DNA of 64,000 nucleotides from Variovorax paradoxus (GTDB lineage Bacteria > Pseudomonadota > Gammaproteobacteria > Burkholderiales > Burkholderiaceae_C): positions 1,052,001-1,116,000 of the forward strand of contig NZ_CP102931.1 in assembly GCF_024734665.1 (NCBI RefSeq). The letters run 5' to 3'. Each line of letters starts with the position of its first letter. The first letter of the stretch is position 1. The notes under the pieces are model-generated. The model searched no databases. It worked only from the letters and a program-made list of their open reading frames with translations, and had not been told where the DNA came from. A program made the translations under genes and the position numbers. Below, piece after piece: positions 47,786 through 58,052 of this stretch.

Positions 47786-48682
47786 TTACCAGGCGTGAAG
47801 TCGGTCGTCGGGGAAGCTGCCGTCCTTGACGGCCTGCACGTAGGCCTTGAGGGCGGGCAGCACGCCCGGCGCGTCGGCCATGAAGTTGCGCACAAACTTC
47901 GGCATCTTCCCGAGGTTGATGCCAAGCATGTCGTGCAACACCAGCACCTGCCCAGCGGTGGCTTTGCCGGCGCCGATGCCGATGGTGGCGCAGTGCTTCA
48001 GCTCGGCCGTGAGTTCGGCGGCCAGCGCGGCCGGCACCATCTCGAGCACCAGCATGGCGGCGCCCGCGTCCTGCAGCGCGTGGGCCTGCTGCTTCAGCAG
48101 CGCACCGGCGGCGTCGCCCTTGCCCTGCACGCGGTAGCCGCCCAGTGCATGCACCGTCTGCGGCGTCAAGCCGAGGTGGGCGCACACCGGGATGCCGCGC
48201 TCGACCAGGAAGCGCACGGTCTCGGTGGTCCAGCCGCCGCCCTCGAGCTTGACCATGTGCGCGCCGGCCTGCATCAGCACCGTGGCGCTGCGCAGCGCCT
48301 GTTCGCGCGATTCCTGGTAGCTGCCGAAGGGCAGGTCGGCAATCAGCCAGGTCGTGCCTTGCACGCGGCGCAGGCCGCGCGAGACGCTGTCGGTGTGATA
48401 GCGCATGGTGTCCAGGCTCACGCCCACCGTGCTGTTCAGGCCCTGGCAGACCATGCCGAGCGAATCGCCGACCAGCAGGCAGTCGATGCCCGCGGCGTCG
48501 GCCATGGCCGCGAAGGTGGCGTCGTAGGCCGTGAGCATGGCGATCTTCTCGCCGCGCGCGTGCATGTCGGCCAGGCGCGGCAGGCTCACGGGCTTGCGCG
48601 AGGCAGGCGGGGAGGCCGGCGGCAGCGTGCCGTAGGGCGAAGCGGGCGGCGTGTCGGTGATTGGGGGCGTGGTGTTCGACAT
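47786..48682 (-). CDS. panB: 3-methyl-2-oxobutanoate hydroxymethyltransferase PanB
   Basis: A 298-residue enzyme transferring a hydroxymethyl group from methylene-THF to 2-oxoisovalerate to give ketopantoate. Core segments: [33 protein letters not shown], and [19 protein letters not shown]. The N-terminus carries a Pro/Ser-rich extension of about 34 residues. The start at 48682 ([10 protein letters not shown]) opens this extension; the longer frame upstream is antisense-type artefact. It heads the panB-panC-queE-queD stretch. Confidence 0.95.
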   Translation of the reverse strand: MSNTTPPITDTPPASPYGTLPPASPPASRKPVSLPRLADMHARGEKIAMLTAYDATFAAMADAAGIDCLLVGDSLGMVCQGLNSTVGVSLDTMRYHTDSVSRGLRRVQGTTWLIADLPFGSYQESREQALRSATVLMQAGAHMVKLEGGGWTTETVRFLVERGIPVCAHLGLTPQTVHALGGYRVQGKGDAAGALLKQQAHALQDAGAAMLVLEMVPAALAAELTAELKHCATIGIGAGKATAGQVLVLHDMLGINLGKMPKFVRNFMADAPGVLPALKAYVQAVKDGSFPDDRLHAW

Positions 48683-48750
48683 GGTTGGGTTTCTCCCTGC
48701 GGGCGTCGGTGGCCGGGCATCCTTGAGTGAAGAAAACGAAGCGGGTGGGG

Positions 48751-50346
48751 CTATCGGTCGTCCGGCGGCACCAGCACCGTGGGTGCGGTGGGCTCGGCGA
48801 GCGAAGGATAGTCGCGGCTGAAATGCAGGCCGCGGCTCTCGTGGCGGGCCTGCGCGGAACGAACGATCAGCTCGGCCACCTGCACCAGGTTGCGCAGTTC
48901 GAGCAGGTCGCGCGTGACGTGGAAGTTCGCATAGAACTCCTGGATCTCGGCCTGCAGCAGCGCGATGCGGTGGCTCGCGCGCTCCAGGCGCTTGTTGGTG
49001 CGCACGATGCCGACGTAGTCCCACATGAAGCGGCGCAGCTCGTCCCAGTTGTGCGAGATGACCACGGCTTCGTCGGCGTCGGTGACGCGGCTGTCGTCCC
49101 AGGCGGGCAGCTCGGCGCGCTCGCGTGCCGGCGCGGCGGCGATAGCGCCGGCAGCCGCGCGCGCGAACACCATGCACTCGACCAGCGAGTTGCTGGCGAG
49201 CCGGTTGGCGCCGTGCAGGCCGGTGCAGGCGGTCTCGCCGATGGCGTAGAGGCCCGGGATGTCGGTGCGCCCGCTCAGGTCGCTGAGCACGCCGCCGCAG
49301 GTGTAGTGCGCGGCCGGCACCACCGGAATGGGCTCGCGCGTGATGTCGATGCCCAGCTCCAGGCAGCGCGCCAGGATGTTGGGGAAGTGTTCCTTCAGGA
49401 ACGCTGCCGGCTGGTGCGAAATGTCGAGGTGCACGCAGTCGAGGCCGTGCTTCTTCATCTCGAAGTCGATCGCACGGGCCACCACGTCGCGCGGCGCGAG
49501 TTCTGCACGCTCGTCGTGCTTCGGCATGAAGCGGGTGCCTCCCGCCGATTCGGGCAGCTTCAGCAGCCCGCCTTCGCCGCGCACCGCCTCGCTGATCAGG
49601 AAAGACTTGGCGTGCGGGTGATACAGGCAGGTCGGGTGGAACTGGATGAACTCCATGTTCGACACCCGGCAGCCCGCGCGCCACGCGGCGGCAATGCCGT
49701 CGCCGGTGGCGGTGTCGGGGTTGGTGGTGTACAGGTACACCTTGCCCGCGCCGCCAGTGGCCAGGATGGTGTGCGGCGCGCGGAAGGCCAGCACCTCGTC
49801 GGTCTTGTCGTCGAGCGCGTAGAGGCCCAGGCAGGCCGGGTCATCGAGCCCGATCTTGGGCCCGGTGATCAGGTCGACCAGAGTGTGGTGCTCGAACAGC
49901 GTGATGTTCAGCGTGCGCCGCACCCGCTCGATCAGCACCTGCTGCACGGCCGCGCCGGTGGCGTCGGTCACGTGCACGATGCGGCGCTGGCTGTGGCCGC
50001 CTTCGCGCGTCAGGTGCAGTCCGCCATCTTCTTCCGAGAAGGGCACGCCCAGCTCGCGCAGCCAGCTGATGGCCTCGGGCGCATGCTCGACCACGAAGCG
50101 CGTAGCCTCGGGGTCGCACAGGCCGGCGCCGGCCACCAGCGTGTCTTCCACGTGTGCGTCGAAGCTGTCGCCCGCCGCCAGCACGGCCGCAATGCCGCCT
50201 TGCGCCCATGCGCTGGAGCCGTCGTTCAGCGCGCGCTTGGTCAGCACGGCCACGCGGTGCGTGGGCGCCAGGTGCAGCGCGGCCGAGAGGCCGGCCAGGC
50301 CGCTGCCGACGATGAGAACGTCGAAGTCGCGCACGACGGAAGTCAC
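48751..50346 (-). CDS. nadB: L-aspartate oxidase NadB
   Basis: A 531-residue flavoprotein oxidising aspartate to iminoaspartate, first step of NAD synthesis. The FAD motif VGSGLAGL is at 13-20, and [22 protein letters not shown] and [16 protein letters not shown] segments are present. [22 protein letters not shown] is the family C-terminal FAD motif. It works with NadA and NadC, encoded about 3-5 kb away on the other strand. It lies 21 bases after scpA and 68 before panB. Confidence 0.96.
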   Translation of the reverse strand: MTSVVRDFDVLIVGSGLAGLSAALHLAPTHRVAVLTKRALNDGSSAWAQGGIAAVLAAGDSFDAHVEDTLVAGAGLCDPEATRFVVEHAPEAISWLRELGVPFSEEDGGLHLTREGGHSQRRIVHVTDATGAAVQQVLIERVRRTLNITLFEHHTLVDLITGPKIGLDDPACLGLYALDDKTDEVLAFRAPHTILATGGAGKVYLYTTNPDTATGDGIAAAWRAGCRVSNMEFIQFHPTCLYHPHAKSFLISEAVRGEGGLLKLPESAGGTRFMPKHDERAELAPRDVVARAIDFEMKKHGLDCVHLDISHQPAAFLKEHFPNILARCLELGIDITREPIPVVPAAHYTCGGVLSDLSGRTDIPGLYAIGETACTGLHGANRLASNSLVECMVFARAAAGAIAAAPARERAELPAWDDSRVTDADEAVVISHNWDELRRFMWDYVGIVRTNKRLERASHRIALLQAEIQEFYANFHVTRDLLELRNLVQVAELIVRSAQARHESRGLHFSRDYPSLAEPTAPTVLVPPDDR

Positions 50347-50367
50347 TGGGTATGGGGACCGGTTGGA

Positions 50368-51204
50368 TCAGGCTGGCGAATAAGCCAATCTGACGTAGAT
50401 AGGGGCGAAGGCTTCCGCCTGCGTGATTTCGATCAGCGTTTCCTTCGCGAGCTCCAGCATCGCGATGAAGGTGACGATCAGCACGGGCGTACCGCGCGAC
50501 ACGTCGAACAGCTTCTCGAATTCGACGAAGCGCTGTCCCTGCAGGTGGCGCAGCACGATGCTCATGTGCTCGCGCACGTTGAGCTCTTCACGGGAGATCT
50601 TGTGGTGCTGCACGAGCTTGGCGCGCTTCATGATGTCGGCCCACGCGTCGCGCAGCTCGACCACGTCCACGTCGGGAAAGCGCGGCTTCAGCGACTGCTC
50701 GATGTAGACCTGCGCCTTCCAGAAGTCGCGGCCGTACGTGGGCGTGGCGCTGAGGGCGGCGGCCTGCAGCTTGGTCTGCTCGTATTCGAGCAGCCGGCGC
50801 ACGAGCTCGGCGCGCGGGTCTTCAGCCTCTTCGCCGTCGGCCACCTTCTTGGGCGGCAGCAGCATGCGCGACTTGATCTCGATCAGCATCGCGGCCATCA
50901 GCAGGTACTCGGCCGCGAGTTCGAGGTTGGTCTGGCGAATCTCGTCGACGTAGCTCAGGTACTGCCGCGTGAGCCCCGCCATCGGGATGTCGAGGATGTT
51001 GAAGTTCTGCTTGCGGATCAGGTAGAGCAGCAAGTCCAGCGGGCCTTCGAAGGCCTCCAGGAACACCTGCAGCGCCTCGGGCGGGATGTACAGGTCCTTC
51101 GGCATCGCGAACAGCGGCTCGCCATAGAGCCTCGCGAGCGCGACCTGGTCGACCACGTCGGGCATGTCGACCACCAGCGTGCCGTTGTCCTCGTCGCTCT
51201 TCAT
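50368..51204 (-). CDS. scpA: segregation and condensation protein ScpA
   Basis: A 278-residue kleisin that bridges SMC dimers in chromosome condensation. The ScpA core is clear: FEGPLDLLLYLIRKQNFNI, YLLMAAMLIEIKSRMLLPP, and the C-terminal winged helix (VTFIAMLELAKETLIEITQ). scpB and smc are not in the window. It lies between a DUF3460 gene and nadB, an arrangement common in Burkholderiales. Confidence 0.95.
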   Translation of the reverse strand: MKSDEDNGTLVVDMPDVVDQVALARLYGEPLFAMPKDLYIPPEALQVFLEAFEGPLDLLLYLIRKQNFNILDIPMAGLTRQYLSYVDEIRQTNLELAAEYLLMAAMLIEIKSRMLLPPKKVADGEEAEDPRAELVRRLLEYEQTKLQAAALSATPTYGRDFWKAQVYIEQSLKPRFPDVDVVELRDAWADIMKRAKLVQHHKISREELNVREHMSIVLRHLQGQRFVEFEKLFDVSRGTPVLIVTFIAMLELAKETLIEITQAEAFAPIYVRLAYSPA

Positions 51205-51279
51205 CGGGCTGTTGCTATCGTTTCAATAGCGACCAGCGCAATGCGGACGGGCGCGTGCTGCCAAATCGGCATTGGGGAA

Positions 51280-51486
51280 TTACTTGGCCTGGGTCTGGTA
51301 GACGTACGGCTGCATCGGAATGCGGGCTTCGCTGTACTCCTCGAGCAGGCTGCGGTCGAGGTGCTTGTCCCAGAGGAGGGCGCGGCCGGCGCGCTGCTCG
51401 GCTTCCAGCGTTGGCTTCTTTTCCTTCATCTCCTCGATGAAGTTCGTGATCTCGGAGGTGTAGTGGGGGCGGCGGAAGATGGACAT
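51280..51486 (-). CDS. DUF3460 family protein
   Basis: A 68-residue small soluble protein starting MSIFRRPHYTSEITNFIEEM and ending PMQPYVYQTQAK, matching DUF3460 of Betaproteobacteria. It is charged, mostly helical and has no known function. It lies 75 bases upstream of scpA and 39 bases from the divergent OmlA gene. The longer open frame starting at 51534 reads through the OmlA leader. Confidence 0.92.
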   Translation of the reverse strand: MSIFRRPHYTSEITNFIEEMKEKKPTLEAEQRAGRALLWDKHLDRSLLEEYSEARIPMQPYVYQTQAK

Positions 51487-51525
51487 AGACTGGACCTTTA
51501 TGACGCGAATTTTACCGGGGACGGC

Positions 51526-52032
51526 ATGAAGCAACGGCGAGGATGGCAGATCGGCATGGCAACAGGGTTTCTAGCGGCGGTGATGGCTCTCGTGGGATGC
51601 GACTCGAAGAACATCTCCGAGCTTGAAGAAGGCGTGTCCACAGAGGCCGACGTACGCGCCCGTTTCGGCCAGCCCGAGAACGTCTGGGACGCCCCGGGCG
51701 GCGGTCGCGTGTTCGAGTACAACCGCCAGCCGGCGGGCCAGAAGAACTACATGATCACCATCGGTGCCGACGGCAAGATGAGCGCGCTGCGCCAGGTGCT
51801 CACGCCCGAGAACTTCGCCAAAGTGCAGCCCGGCATGATGATGGAAGACCTGCGCAAGATGCTGGGCAAGCCCGCCAAGGTCACGCCCTATGCGCTCAAG
51901 CGCGAGACCGAATGGGAATGGCGCTGGGTGCAACCGCCGAACTCGGCCATGGTCTTCGCCGCCACGCTGAACGACGACCAGCGCGTGGTGCGCAGCGGCT
52001 CCTCGCCTGACCGGGGCACCGAAGCGCCGTAG
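51526..52032 (+). CDS. SmpA/OmlA (BamE-like) lipoprotein
   Basis: A 168-residue outer-membrane lipoprotein. The lipobox LVGC (ALVGCDSKN) ends a signal peptide of about 24 residues. The SmpA/OmlA domain (about 30-125) includes STEADVRARFGQPENVWD, and a second half-repeat is MMMEDLRKMLGKPAKVTPY. BamE-type proteins support beta-barrel assembly; this two-repeat form is a relative and not necessarily BamE itself. The very long open frame upstream is antisense to nadB and scpA; the start at 51526 gives the lipoprotein signal. Confidence 0.9.
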   Translation: MKQRRGWQIGMATGFLAAVMALVGCDSKNISELEEGVSTEADVRARFGQPENVWDAPGGGRVFEYNRQPAGQKNYMITIGADGKMSALRQVLTPENFAKVQPGMMMEDLRKMLGKPAKVTPYALKRETEWEWRWVQPPNSAMVFAATLNDDQRVVRSGSSPDRGTEAP

Positions 52033-52044
52033 CTTCCCTGGCGG

Positions 52045-53724
52045 CTACGCGCCGTGCGACGCGCCGGGCTGGCCCGTCGTCAATTCCTCGGCAAAGCCCG
52101 AACGCACCAGCACCTCGAGCGGTTGCGGCTGCAGCGACTCGATGCGCAACAACCCGTCGCGCGCCAGCACCGCCCTGTGCAACTGCCGCAGTGCATCGAC
52201 ACCGGTGGCGTCGAGGTAGATGAGGTGCGTGGCGTCCAGCACCACCGTCATGCCGCGCGGCGCGCGCTCGGCGGCGTTCACCGCCTCGTCGAGCTTGGCC
52301 GCCGCGCCGAAGAACAGCGCGCCGTAGAGGCTGTAGGTAAGCACCGGCGGCTGCAGCGTCACCAGTTCGACGCTGAACAGTCCGTTCATGCGCCGGATGA
52401 AGAGGGCGCAGGCCAACACGATGCCCACCTGCACCGCCACCGTCAGGTCGAACACCACCGTGAGGAAGAAGGTGCCCAGCATCAGCAGCCGGTAGTGCCG
52501 GCTGAAATGCCGCAGCTGCGTGGGCGTGAACTCGCGCCACTCGCCCATGTTCAGGCCCACGAACACCAGAATGCCCGCCAGCACCGCGAGCGGCACGTGG
52601 CGCGCCAGCGGCGCAGCCAGCAGCACCACCGCCAGCAGCGTGATCGCATGCACGATGCCCGCGATCGGCGAGGTGCCGCCCGAACGAATGTTGGTGACCG
52701 TGCGCGCGATGGTGCCGGTGGCCGGCATGCCGCCGAAGAAGGGTGTGACGATGTTCGCGATGCCTTGTGCCATCAGCTCCTGGTTGGGGTCGTGGCGCGG
52801 CTGGCCGCTGAGCTGGTCGGACACGCGCGCGCACAGCAGCGACTCGATGGCGCCGAGCAGCGCGATGGTCAGCGTCGGCGTCACGAGCTGCTTCACCGTC
52901 TCCCACGAGAAATCGGGCAGCGCAAAAGCCGGCACGCCTTCAGGAATGCCGCCGAAGCGCGTGCCGATGGTTTCCACCGGCAGCTCGAAGCCCCATGACA
53001 CCAGCGTGAGCGTGACCAGCGCCACGATGGGCCCCGGCATGCGCGCGCCCACCTGCACGGCACGCGTGCGCGCCACGCGGCCAGCAACGCGCAGCACCGC
53101 GGTGCCCACCTTCGAGTCGCTGCGCAGCAGCAGCGGCCACAGCAGCAGCCCTGCCACGCAGGCGATGCCGAGCCCGAAGGCGTAGGGATTGAAAGTGCCG
53201 ATCTGCAGCGCCATCGCGTGCAGCTGCGAGAACACGTCGGCCGGCATCTTCGCCACAGTCAGCCCGAGCAGGTCTTTGAGCTGCGACAGCAGGATCAGCA
53301 CCGCGATGCCGTTGGTGAAGCCCACCACGATCGACAGCGGCACGAAGCGCACCAGCCGCCCCAGCCCGAACAGCCCCGCCATGAACAGCAGCACGCCCGC
53401 GCAGGCGGTGGCAATCAGCAGGTTGGCCACCCCGTAGCGCTCGACGATGCCGTAGACGATCACGATGAACGCTCCCGCCGGCCCGCCGATCTGCACCGCC
53501 GAGCCACCCAGCAGCGAGATCAGGAAGCCCGCGATGATCGCCGTCCAGATGCCCGCCTCGGGCTTGAGCCCCGAGGCGATGGCAAAGGCCATGGCCAGCG
53601 GCAGCGCGACGATGCCGACCGTGGCGCCCGCGCCCAGGTCCTTGAAGAAGCGCTCGCGGTCGTACCCCGCGAGCGCGTCCATCAGGCGTGGGCGGAAGCG
53701 GGTGAGATTCAGCGGAGAGTGCAT
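52045..53724 (-). CDS. SulP family inorganic anion transporter
   Basis: A 559-residue SLC26/SulP transporter with about 12-14 helices and a C-terminal STAS domain (about 440-545, TVVLDATHLIYLDATGVDAL). Core segments include AIASGLKPEAGIWTAIIAGF and SAVQIGGPAGAFIVIVYGIV. It may carry sulfate, bicarbonate or a dicarboxylate; there is no cysteine or carbonic anhydrase gene next to it. The start at 53724 (MHSPLNLTRFRPRLMDAL) removes an unlikely 209-residue extension. Confidence 0.93.
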   Translation of the reverse strand: MHSPLNLTRFRPRLMDALAGYDRERFFKDLGAGATVGIVALPLAMAFAIASGLKPEAGIWTAIIAGFLISLLGGSAVQIGGPAGAFIVIVYGIVERYGVANLLIATACAGVLLFMAGLFGLGRLVRFVPLSIVVGFTNGIAVLILLSQLKDLLGLTVAKMPADVFSQLHAMALQIGTFNPYAFGLGIACVAGLLLWPLLLRSDSKVGTAVLRVAGRVARTRAVQVGARMPGPIVALVTLTLVSWGFELPVETIGTRFGGIPEGVPAFALPDFSWETVKQLVTPTLTIALLGAIESLLCARVSDQLSGQPRHDPNQELMAQGIANIVTPFFGGMPATGTIARTVTNIRSGGTSPIAGIVHAITLLAVVLLAAPLARHVPLAVLAGILVFVGLNMGEWREFTPTQLRHFSRHYRLLMLGTFFLTVVFDLTVAVQVGIVLACALFIRRMNGLFSVELVTLQPPVLTYSLYGALFFGAAAKLDEAVNAAERAPRGMTVVLDATHLIYLDATGVDALRQLHRAVLARDGLLRIESLQPQPLEVLVRSGFAEELTTGQPGASHGA

Positions 53725-53836
53725 GGGTCGTTCATTGTGGACTGCCCCCCGGCCGTGCAGCGGGCTGCGGACGGGTGAGTCATGCCGATGCGAACTTTCG
53801 CTCAACTTATCCGGAACAAAGGATCCCGATACATTT

Positions 53837-53854
53837 TTGACATTCATTGACATT
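53837..53854 (+). promoter_or_regulatory. tandem TTGACATT repeats before hypX
   Basis: TTGACATT occurs at 53837-53844 and 53847-53854, exactly 10 bases (one helical turn) apart, in an AT-rich pocket of the 159-base sulP/hypX divergent region, 30 bases before the hypX start. Each copy contains a consensus -35 TTGACA, but no good -10 follows, so a regulator site is as likely as a promoter. Confidence 0.4.
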
Positions 53855-53883
53855 TCGTCACCGAAATTACCGAGGCCCGTCCG

Positions 53884-55599
53884 ATGCACATCCTGCTTGT
53901 CGCAAGCGCGTTCAACAGCCTGACGCAACGGGTTCTCGCTGAACTCCAGGACCGCGGCCACACCGTCGGGGTGGAGCTGGCCCTCGGCAATGACGAGGCC
54001 CTGCGCGAAGCCGTGCGGCTGCATTCGCCCCAACTCATCGTGGCGCCGATGCTGACCAGCGCCATTCCCCAGGACATCTGGAGCGCCCACACCTGCCTGA
54101 TCGTGCATCCCGGCCCGCCGGGCGACCGGGGGCCCTCGTCGCTCGACTGGACGCTGCAGGGCGGCGTCGAAAGCTGGGGCGTCACCGTGCTCGAGGCCGT
54201 GGCCGAGATGGATGCGGGCGATGTCTGGGCCTGGTCGCCGCTGAAGGTGCCGCCGCTGGCCGGCAAGAGCGACCTCTACCGCGGCGAGGTGGCCGACGCC
54301 GCGCTCGACGCGGTGCTGCTCGCGGTGGAACGCTTCGCATCGGGCAAGCACAAGCCCCGCAAGCAGAAGGCCGCCGCCCTGGCCGCCGGCTGGCGGCCTT
54401 TCATGAAGCAGGCGCAGCGCCGCATCGACTGGGCGGCCGACACGACCGAGTTTGTGTTGCGCCAGTTGCGTGCGGCCGATTCGCAGCCCGGCGTGCTAGA
54501 CGAACTGCTGGGCGTGCAGTGGTACCTGCACGGCGGCCATCCCGAAGACGAACTGCGCGGCAACAAGCCCGGCGAACTGATCGCCACCCGCGCCGGTGCC
54601 ATCTGCCGAGCCACTGTCGACGGCGCGGTGTGGATCGCGCAACTGCGGCCCTGGCGCGAGCCCGGCTCACGGCTGCCCAGCTACAAGCTGCCGGCCGTGC
54701 AGGCGCTCGGCGAGCTGCTGCCCTTCGAAGTGCCGGAGGTGCCGGCGCCGCTGCAGTTGCCGGCCGGACGCCGCACCTGGTCCGACATCCGCTACAGCGA
54801 GCATGGCGCGGTCGGCGTGCTGAACTTCTCATTTCCAGGCGGTGCGATGAGCACCGCGCAGTGCCGCCGGCTGCTGGAGGCCTACCGCTTCGCCTGCACC
54901 CGTCCGACCTCGGTGCTGGTGCTCGGCGGCCTGCGCGACTTTTTCTCGAACGGCATCCACCTGAACGTGATCGAGGGGGCCGACGACCCTGCCGAGGAGT
55001 CGTGGGCCAACATCCACGCGATGAACGACCTTGTCGAGGCGGTGCTCACCACCACCGACCGCCTCACCGTGTCGGCACTCGGCGGCAACGCCGCGGCCGG
55101 CGGCGTGATGCTCGCGCTGGCGGCCGACGAAGTGTGGTGCCGCGACGGCGCCGTGCTCAATCCGCACTACAAGCTGATGGGCCTCTACGGTTCCGAGTAC
55201 TGGACCTACATCCTGCCGCGCCGCGTGGGCGAGAGCGAGGCGCTGCGGCTCACGCAGTCGACGCTGCCGGTGAGCGCGAAGCGCGCGGTCGAACTTGGCA
55301 TGGCAGAGAGTGTGTTGCAGGCCGCGCCGGAGGAACTGGGCGATGAAGTGCTCCGGCTCGCCGCGCAACTGGCTGCCTCGCAGGACCTGGCCGAGCGCAT
55401 CGCGCGGAAGAAGGCGATGCGCGAGCAGGACGAGTCGGCGAAGCCGCTGCAGCGCTACCGCGACGAAGAGCTGACCCACATGCGCCGCAATTTCTTCGAC
55501 GCCCGCGAGCCGCACGCGGGGCTGAGGTCCGCGTTCGTGCGCAAGGAGAAGGCGTCGCACACGCCGCCGCATGTGGCCCGGCTGGGCCTGGCGGACTGA
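53884..55599 (+). CDS. hypX: HypX/HoxX-type protein (CO-forming hydrogenase maturation factor homologue)
   Basis: A 571-residue two-domain protein. The N-terminal formyltransferase-like domain (about 1-250) has IVHPGPPGDRGPSSLDW with His75, and EMDAGDVW with Asp110, as in formyl-THF enzymes. The C-terminal part (about 265-540) is a crotonase-like fold (VLVLGGLRDFFSNGIHLNVI, SALGGNAAAGGVMLALAADE). This pairing is that of HypX/HoxX, which makes the CO ligand of NiFe-hydrogenases from formyl-THF under oxic conditions. No hydrogenase or other hyp gene lies within the 54 kb before or 8 kb after it, so its use here is open. Confidence 0.88.
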   Translation: MHILLVASAFNSLTQRVLAELQDRGHTVGVELALGNDEALREAVRLHSPQLIVAPMLTSAIPQDIWSAHTCLIVHPGPPGDRGPSSLDWTLQGGVESWGVTVLEAVAEMDAGDVWAWSPLKVPPLAGKSDLYRGEVADAALDAVLLAVERFASGKHKPRKQKAAALAAGWRPFMKQAQRRIDWAADTTEFVLRQLRAADSQPGVLDELLGVQWYLHGGHPEDELRGNKPGELIATRAGAICRATVDGAVWIAQLRPWREPGSRLPSYKLPAVQALGELLPFEVPEVPAPLQLPAGRRTWSDIRYSEHGAVGVLNFSFPGGAMSTAQCRRLLEAYRFACTRPTSVLVLGGLRDFFSNGIHLNVIEGADDPAEESWANIHAMNDLVEAVLTTTDRLTVSALGGNAAAGGVMLALAADEVWCRDGAVLNPHYKLMGLYGSEYWTYILPRRVGESEALRLTQSTLPVSAKRAVELGMAESVLQAAPEELGDEVLRLAAQLAASQDLAERIARKKAMREQDESAKPLQRYRDEELTHMRRNFFDAREPHAGLRSAFVRKEKASHTPPHVARLGLAD

Positions 55600-55619
55600 G
55601 TTCCTACTTGCCTGCTTGC

Positions 55620-55823
55620 TTACTGGCTGTCGGGAATCACCGCATCGGCCGCCGCGCCCACGGCCTTGCCGGTGATGCGCGCGGTGCCGATGGCCGCGTC
55701 GGCCGCCAGCCCGACAGCGCCGGCGCCCACGCTCACGGCAGTGCTCGCCACCGACACCACAGCGCATCCGCTCAGCAGGGCCGAGAGCGACAGCAGCAGA
55801 AGGGCGCGATACAGCGTGGTCAT
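55620..55823 (-). CDS. small lipoprotein (NF038104-like)
   Basis: A 67-residue protein with a lipoprotein signal ending LLSGC, followed by Val/Ala/Gly-rich repeats (AVVSVASTAVSVGAGAVGLA) and IGTARITGKAVGAAADAV. It resembles small conserved proteobacterial lipoproteins of unknown role. It lies 20 bases from the convergent hypX end and 36 bases downstream of metG. Confidence 0.8.
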   Translation of the reverse strand: MTTLYRALLLLSLSALLSGCAVVSVASTAVSVGAGAVGLAADAAIGTARITGKAVGAAADAVIPDSQ

Positions 55824-55859
55824 GAGGTGGTCCTTGCTTTTCGTGTCCTGTCGTGCCGG

Positions 55860-57950
55860 TCAGCGAACCCGCATGCCCGGCGTTGCGCCCGGCCAGGGTT
55901 CGAGCACGTGGATGCCTGGGTTGGTCTTTTCGTCGCCATGGCTCGCAGCCAGCACCATGCCTTCGCTGACGCCGAATTTCATCTTGCGCGGCGCAAGGTT
56001 CGCGACCAGCACCGTGAGCTTGCCCACGAGCTGTTCGGGCTGGTAGGCCGAGGCGATGCCGCTGAACACGTTGCGGGTTTTTCCTTCACCGGCGTCGAGC
56101 GTCAGGCGCAGCAGCTTGGTCGAGCCTTCGACCTTCTCGCAGGCCACGATCTTCGCGATGCGCAGGTCGATCTTCGCGAAGTCGTCGATGGTGATGGTGG
56201 GCGCGATGGCTTCACCGCCCGGCAGCGATTCTTCTGCCACGGCGGCGGCCGGTGCGGGCTCGGGCGCGTCGAACAGCTTGTCGACCAGCTTGGCGTCGGC
56301 ACGCTGCATCAGGTGCTTGTACTCGCCGATGGCGTGGCCTGCGGGCAGCGACTGCGCGGCGTCCGTCCAGACCAGCGGCGAGATCTTCAGGAAGGCCTCG
56401 ACGTTCACGGCCAGCGCCGGCAGCACCGGCTTCAGGTACAGCGTGAGCAGGCGGAAGGCCTCGATGCACACGGTGCACACGTCGTGCAGCCGCGCCTCGG
56501 CGCCTTCCTTCTTGGCCAGCTCCCAGGGCTTGTTCTGGTCGACGTACTCGTTCACCTTGTCGGCCAGTGCCATCACCTCGCGCAGCGCGCGGGCGTAGTC
56601 GCGGCCGTCGTACAGCGTGTGCAGCTGCGAGGCCGCATCGCGCAGCGCGAACAGCAGCGCGTCGCCGTCGGCCGACACCTCGCCCAGCTTGCCGTCGAAG
56701 CGCTTGCCGATGAAGCCCGCGGCGCGGCTCGCGATGTTGATGTACTTGCCCACGAGGTCGCTGTTGACGCGCGCGACGAAGTCTTCGGGGTTGAAGTCGA
56801 TGTCCTCGTTGCGGCCGTTGAGCTTGGCGGCGATGTAGTAGCGCAGCCATTCGGGGTCGAGCCCGATCGACAGGTACTTGAGCGGGTCGATGCCGGTGCC
56901 GCGGCTCTTGCTCATCTTCTCGCCGCTCACCGTGAGGTGGCCGTGCACATATACCGCGTCGGGCGCCTTGCGGCCGCTGAAGTGCAGCATCGCGGGCCAG
57001 AACAGCGTGTGGAAGGTGATGATGTCCTTGCCGATGAAGTGCACCTGCTCCAGGTCGGGGTCGGCCATGTATTCGGTGTACGAGATGCCGTCGCCGCCGA
57101 GTTCGATGCAGCGCTTGTCGAGCAGGTTCTTCAGCGAGGCCAGGTAGCCCACGGGCGCGTCGAGCCACACGTAGAAGTACTTGCCCGGCGCATCGGGAAT
57201 CTCGATGCCGAAGTAGGGCGCGTCGCGGCTGATGTCCCAGTCGCCGAGGCCGCCCTTGCCTTCGTCGTCCTTGTAGAGCCATTCGCGGATCTTGTTCTGC
57301 ACCTCGGGCTGCACATGGCCCGCGGCGGCGGTCCATTCCTTCAGGTAGGCCTCGCAGCGCGGGTCCGAGAGCTTGAAGAAGAAGTGCTCCGAGCTGCGCA
57401 GCTCGGGCTTGGCACCCGACAGGGCCGAGTAGGGGTTGATCAGCTCGGTGGGCGCATACACGGCGCCGCACACCTCGCAGTTGTCGCCGTACTGGTCCTT
57501 CGAATGGCAGTTGGGGCACTCGCCCTTGATGAAGCGGTCGGCCAGGAACATGCCCTTGGCGGGGTCGTAGAACTGTTCGACGCTCTTGGTGGCAATCAGG
57601 CCGTTGGCGCGCAGGTCGCGGTAGATGTCCTGCGCCAGCTGGTGGTTCTCGGGCGCGTCGGTCGAGTGCCAGTTGTCGAAGGAGATGTAGTAGCCGTCGA
57701 GATACGGCTTGCGGCCCGCGGCGATCTCGGCCACGAAGGCCTGCGGCGTCACGCCGGCCTTGTCGGCCGCGATGGTGATGGCCGCGCCGTGCGCGTCGTC
57801 GGCGCAGACGAAGTTGACGTCGGCGCCATTCATTCGCTGGTTCCGCACCCAGATGTCGGCCTGGATGTACTCCATCATGTGGCCGATATGGAACTTGCCG
57901 TTGGCATACGGCAGGGCGGTGGTGACGAAGAGCTTGCGCGGGGCGGACAT
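55860..57950 (-). CDS. metG: methionyl-tRNA synthetase MetG
   Basis: A 696-residue class I synthetase. HIGH is at 21-24 ([11 protein letters not shown]). The zinc knuckle is CPNC...CEVC near 145-160, KMSKS appears in [13 protein letters not shown], and a C-terminal EMAP-type tRNA-binding domain (about 590-696, [19 protein letters not shown]) mediates dimerisation. This is the E. coli-type two-knuckle long form. The start at 57950 ([18 protein letters not shown]) fits; the upstream extension does not. Confidence 0.97.
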   Translation of the reverse strand: MSAPRKLFVTTALPYANGKFHIGHMMEYIQADIWVRNQRMNGADVNFVCADDAHGAAITIAADKAGVTPQAFVAEIAAGRKPYLDGYYISFDNWHSTDAPENHQLAQDIYRDLRANGLIATKSVEQFYDPAKGMFLADRFIKGECPNCHSKDQYGDNCEVCGAVYAPTELINPYSALSGAKPELRSSEHFFFKLSDPRCEAYLKEWTAAAGHVQPEVQNKIREWLYKDDEGKGGLGDWDISRDAPYFGIEIPDAPGKYFYVWLDAPVGYLASLKNLLDKRCIELGGDGISYTEYMADPDLEQVHFIGKDIITFHTLFWPAMLHFSGRKAPDAVYVHGHLTVSGEKMSKSRGTGIDPLKYLSIGLDPEWLRYYIAAKLNGRNEDIDFNPEDFVARVNSDLVGKYINIASRAAGFIGKRFDGKLGEVSADGDALLFALRDAASQLHTLYDGRDYARALREVMALADKVNEYVDQNKPWELAKKEGAEARLHDVCTVCIEAFRLLTLYLKPVLPALAVNVEAFLKISPLVWTDAAQSLPAGHAIGEYKHLMQRADAKLVDKLFDAPEPAPAAAVAEESLPGGEAIAPTITIDDFAKIDLRIAKIVACEKVEGSTKLLRLTLDAGEGKTRNVFSGIASAYQPEQLVGKLTVLVANLAPRKMKFGVSEGMVLAASHGDEKTNPGIHVLEPWPGATPGMRVR

Positions 57951-58052
57951 CGGGAAGGGCGCTTTCGGGAGTGGCTGACTGGACTGACTGACGGGAACCG
58001 GGCATTTTAGGTGGCGGCGTCCCGGGAGGTGTTCGATGGCAGCATCGACCCC

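Noticed and set aside
48727..52032. Open frame of 1101 codons on the plus strand
   Set aside because: It is antisense to nadB, scpA and DUF3460, is His/Gly/Arg/Ala-rich with no domain, and only its last 169 codons are a real gene (OmlA lipoprotein). High GC with third-position bias keeps such frames open.
53884..55599. Enoyl-CoA hydratase or methionyl-tRNA formyltransferase
   Set aside because: Each fits only half of the protein; the fused order of the two folds in 571 residues is that of HypX/HoxX.
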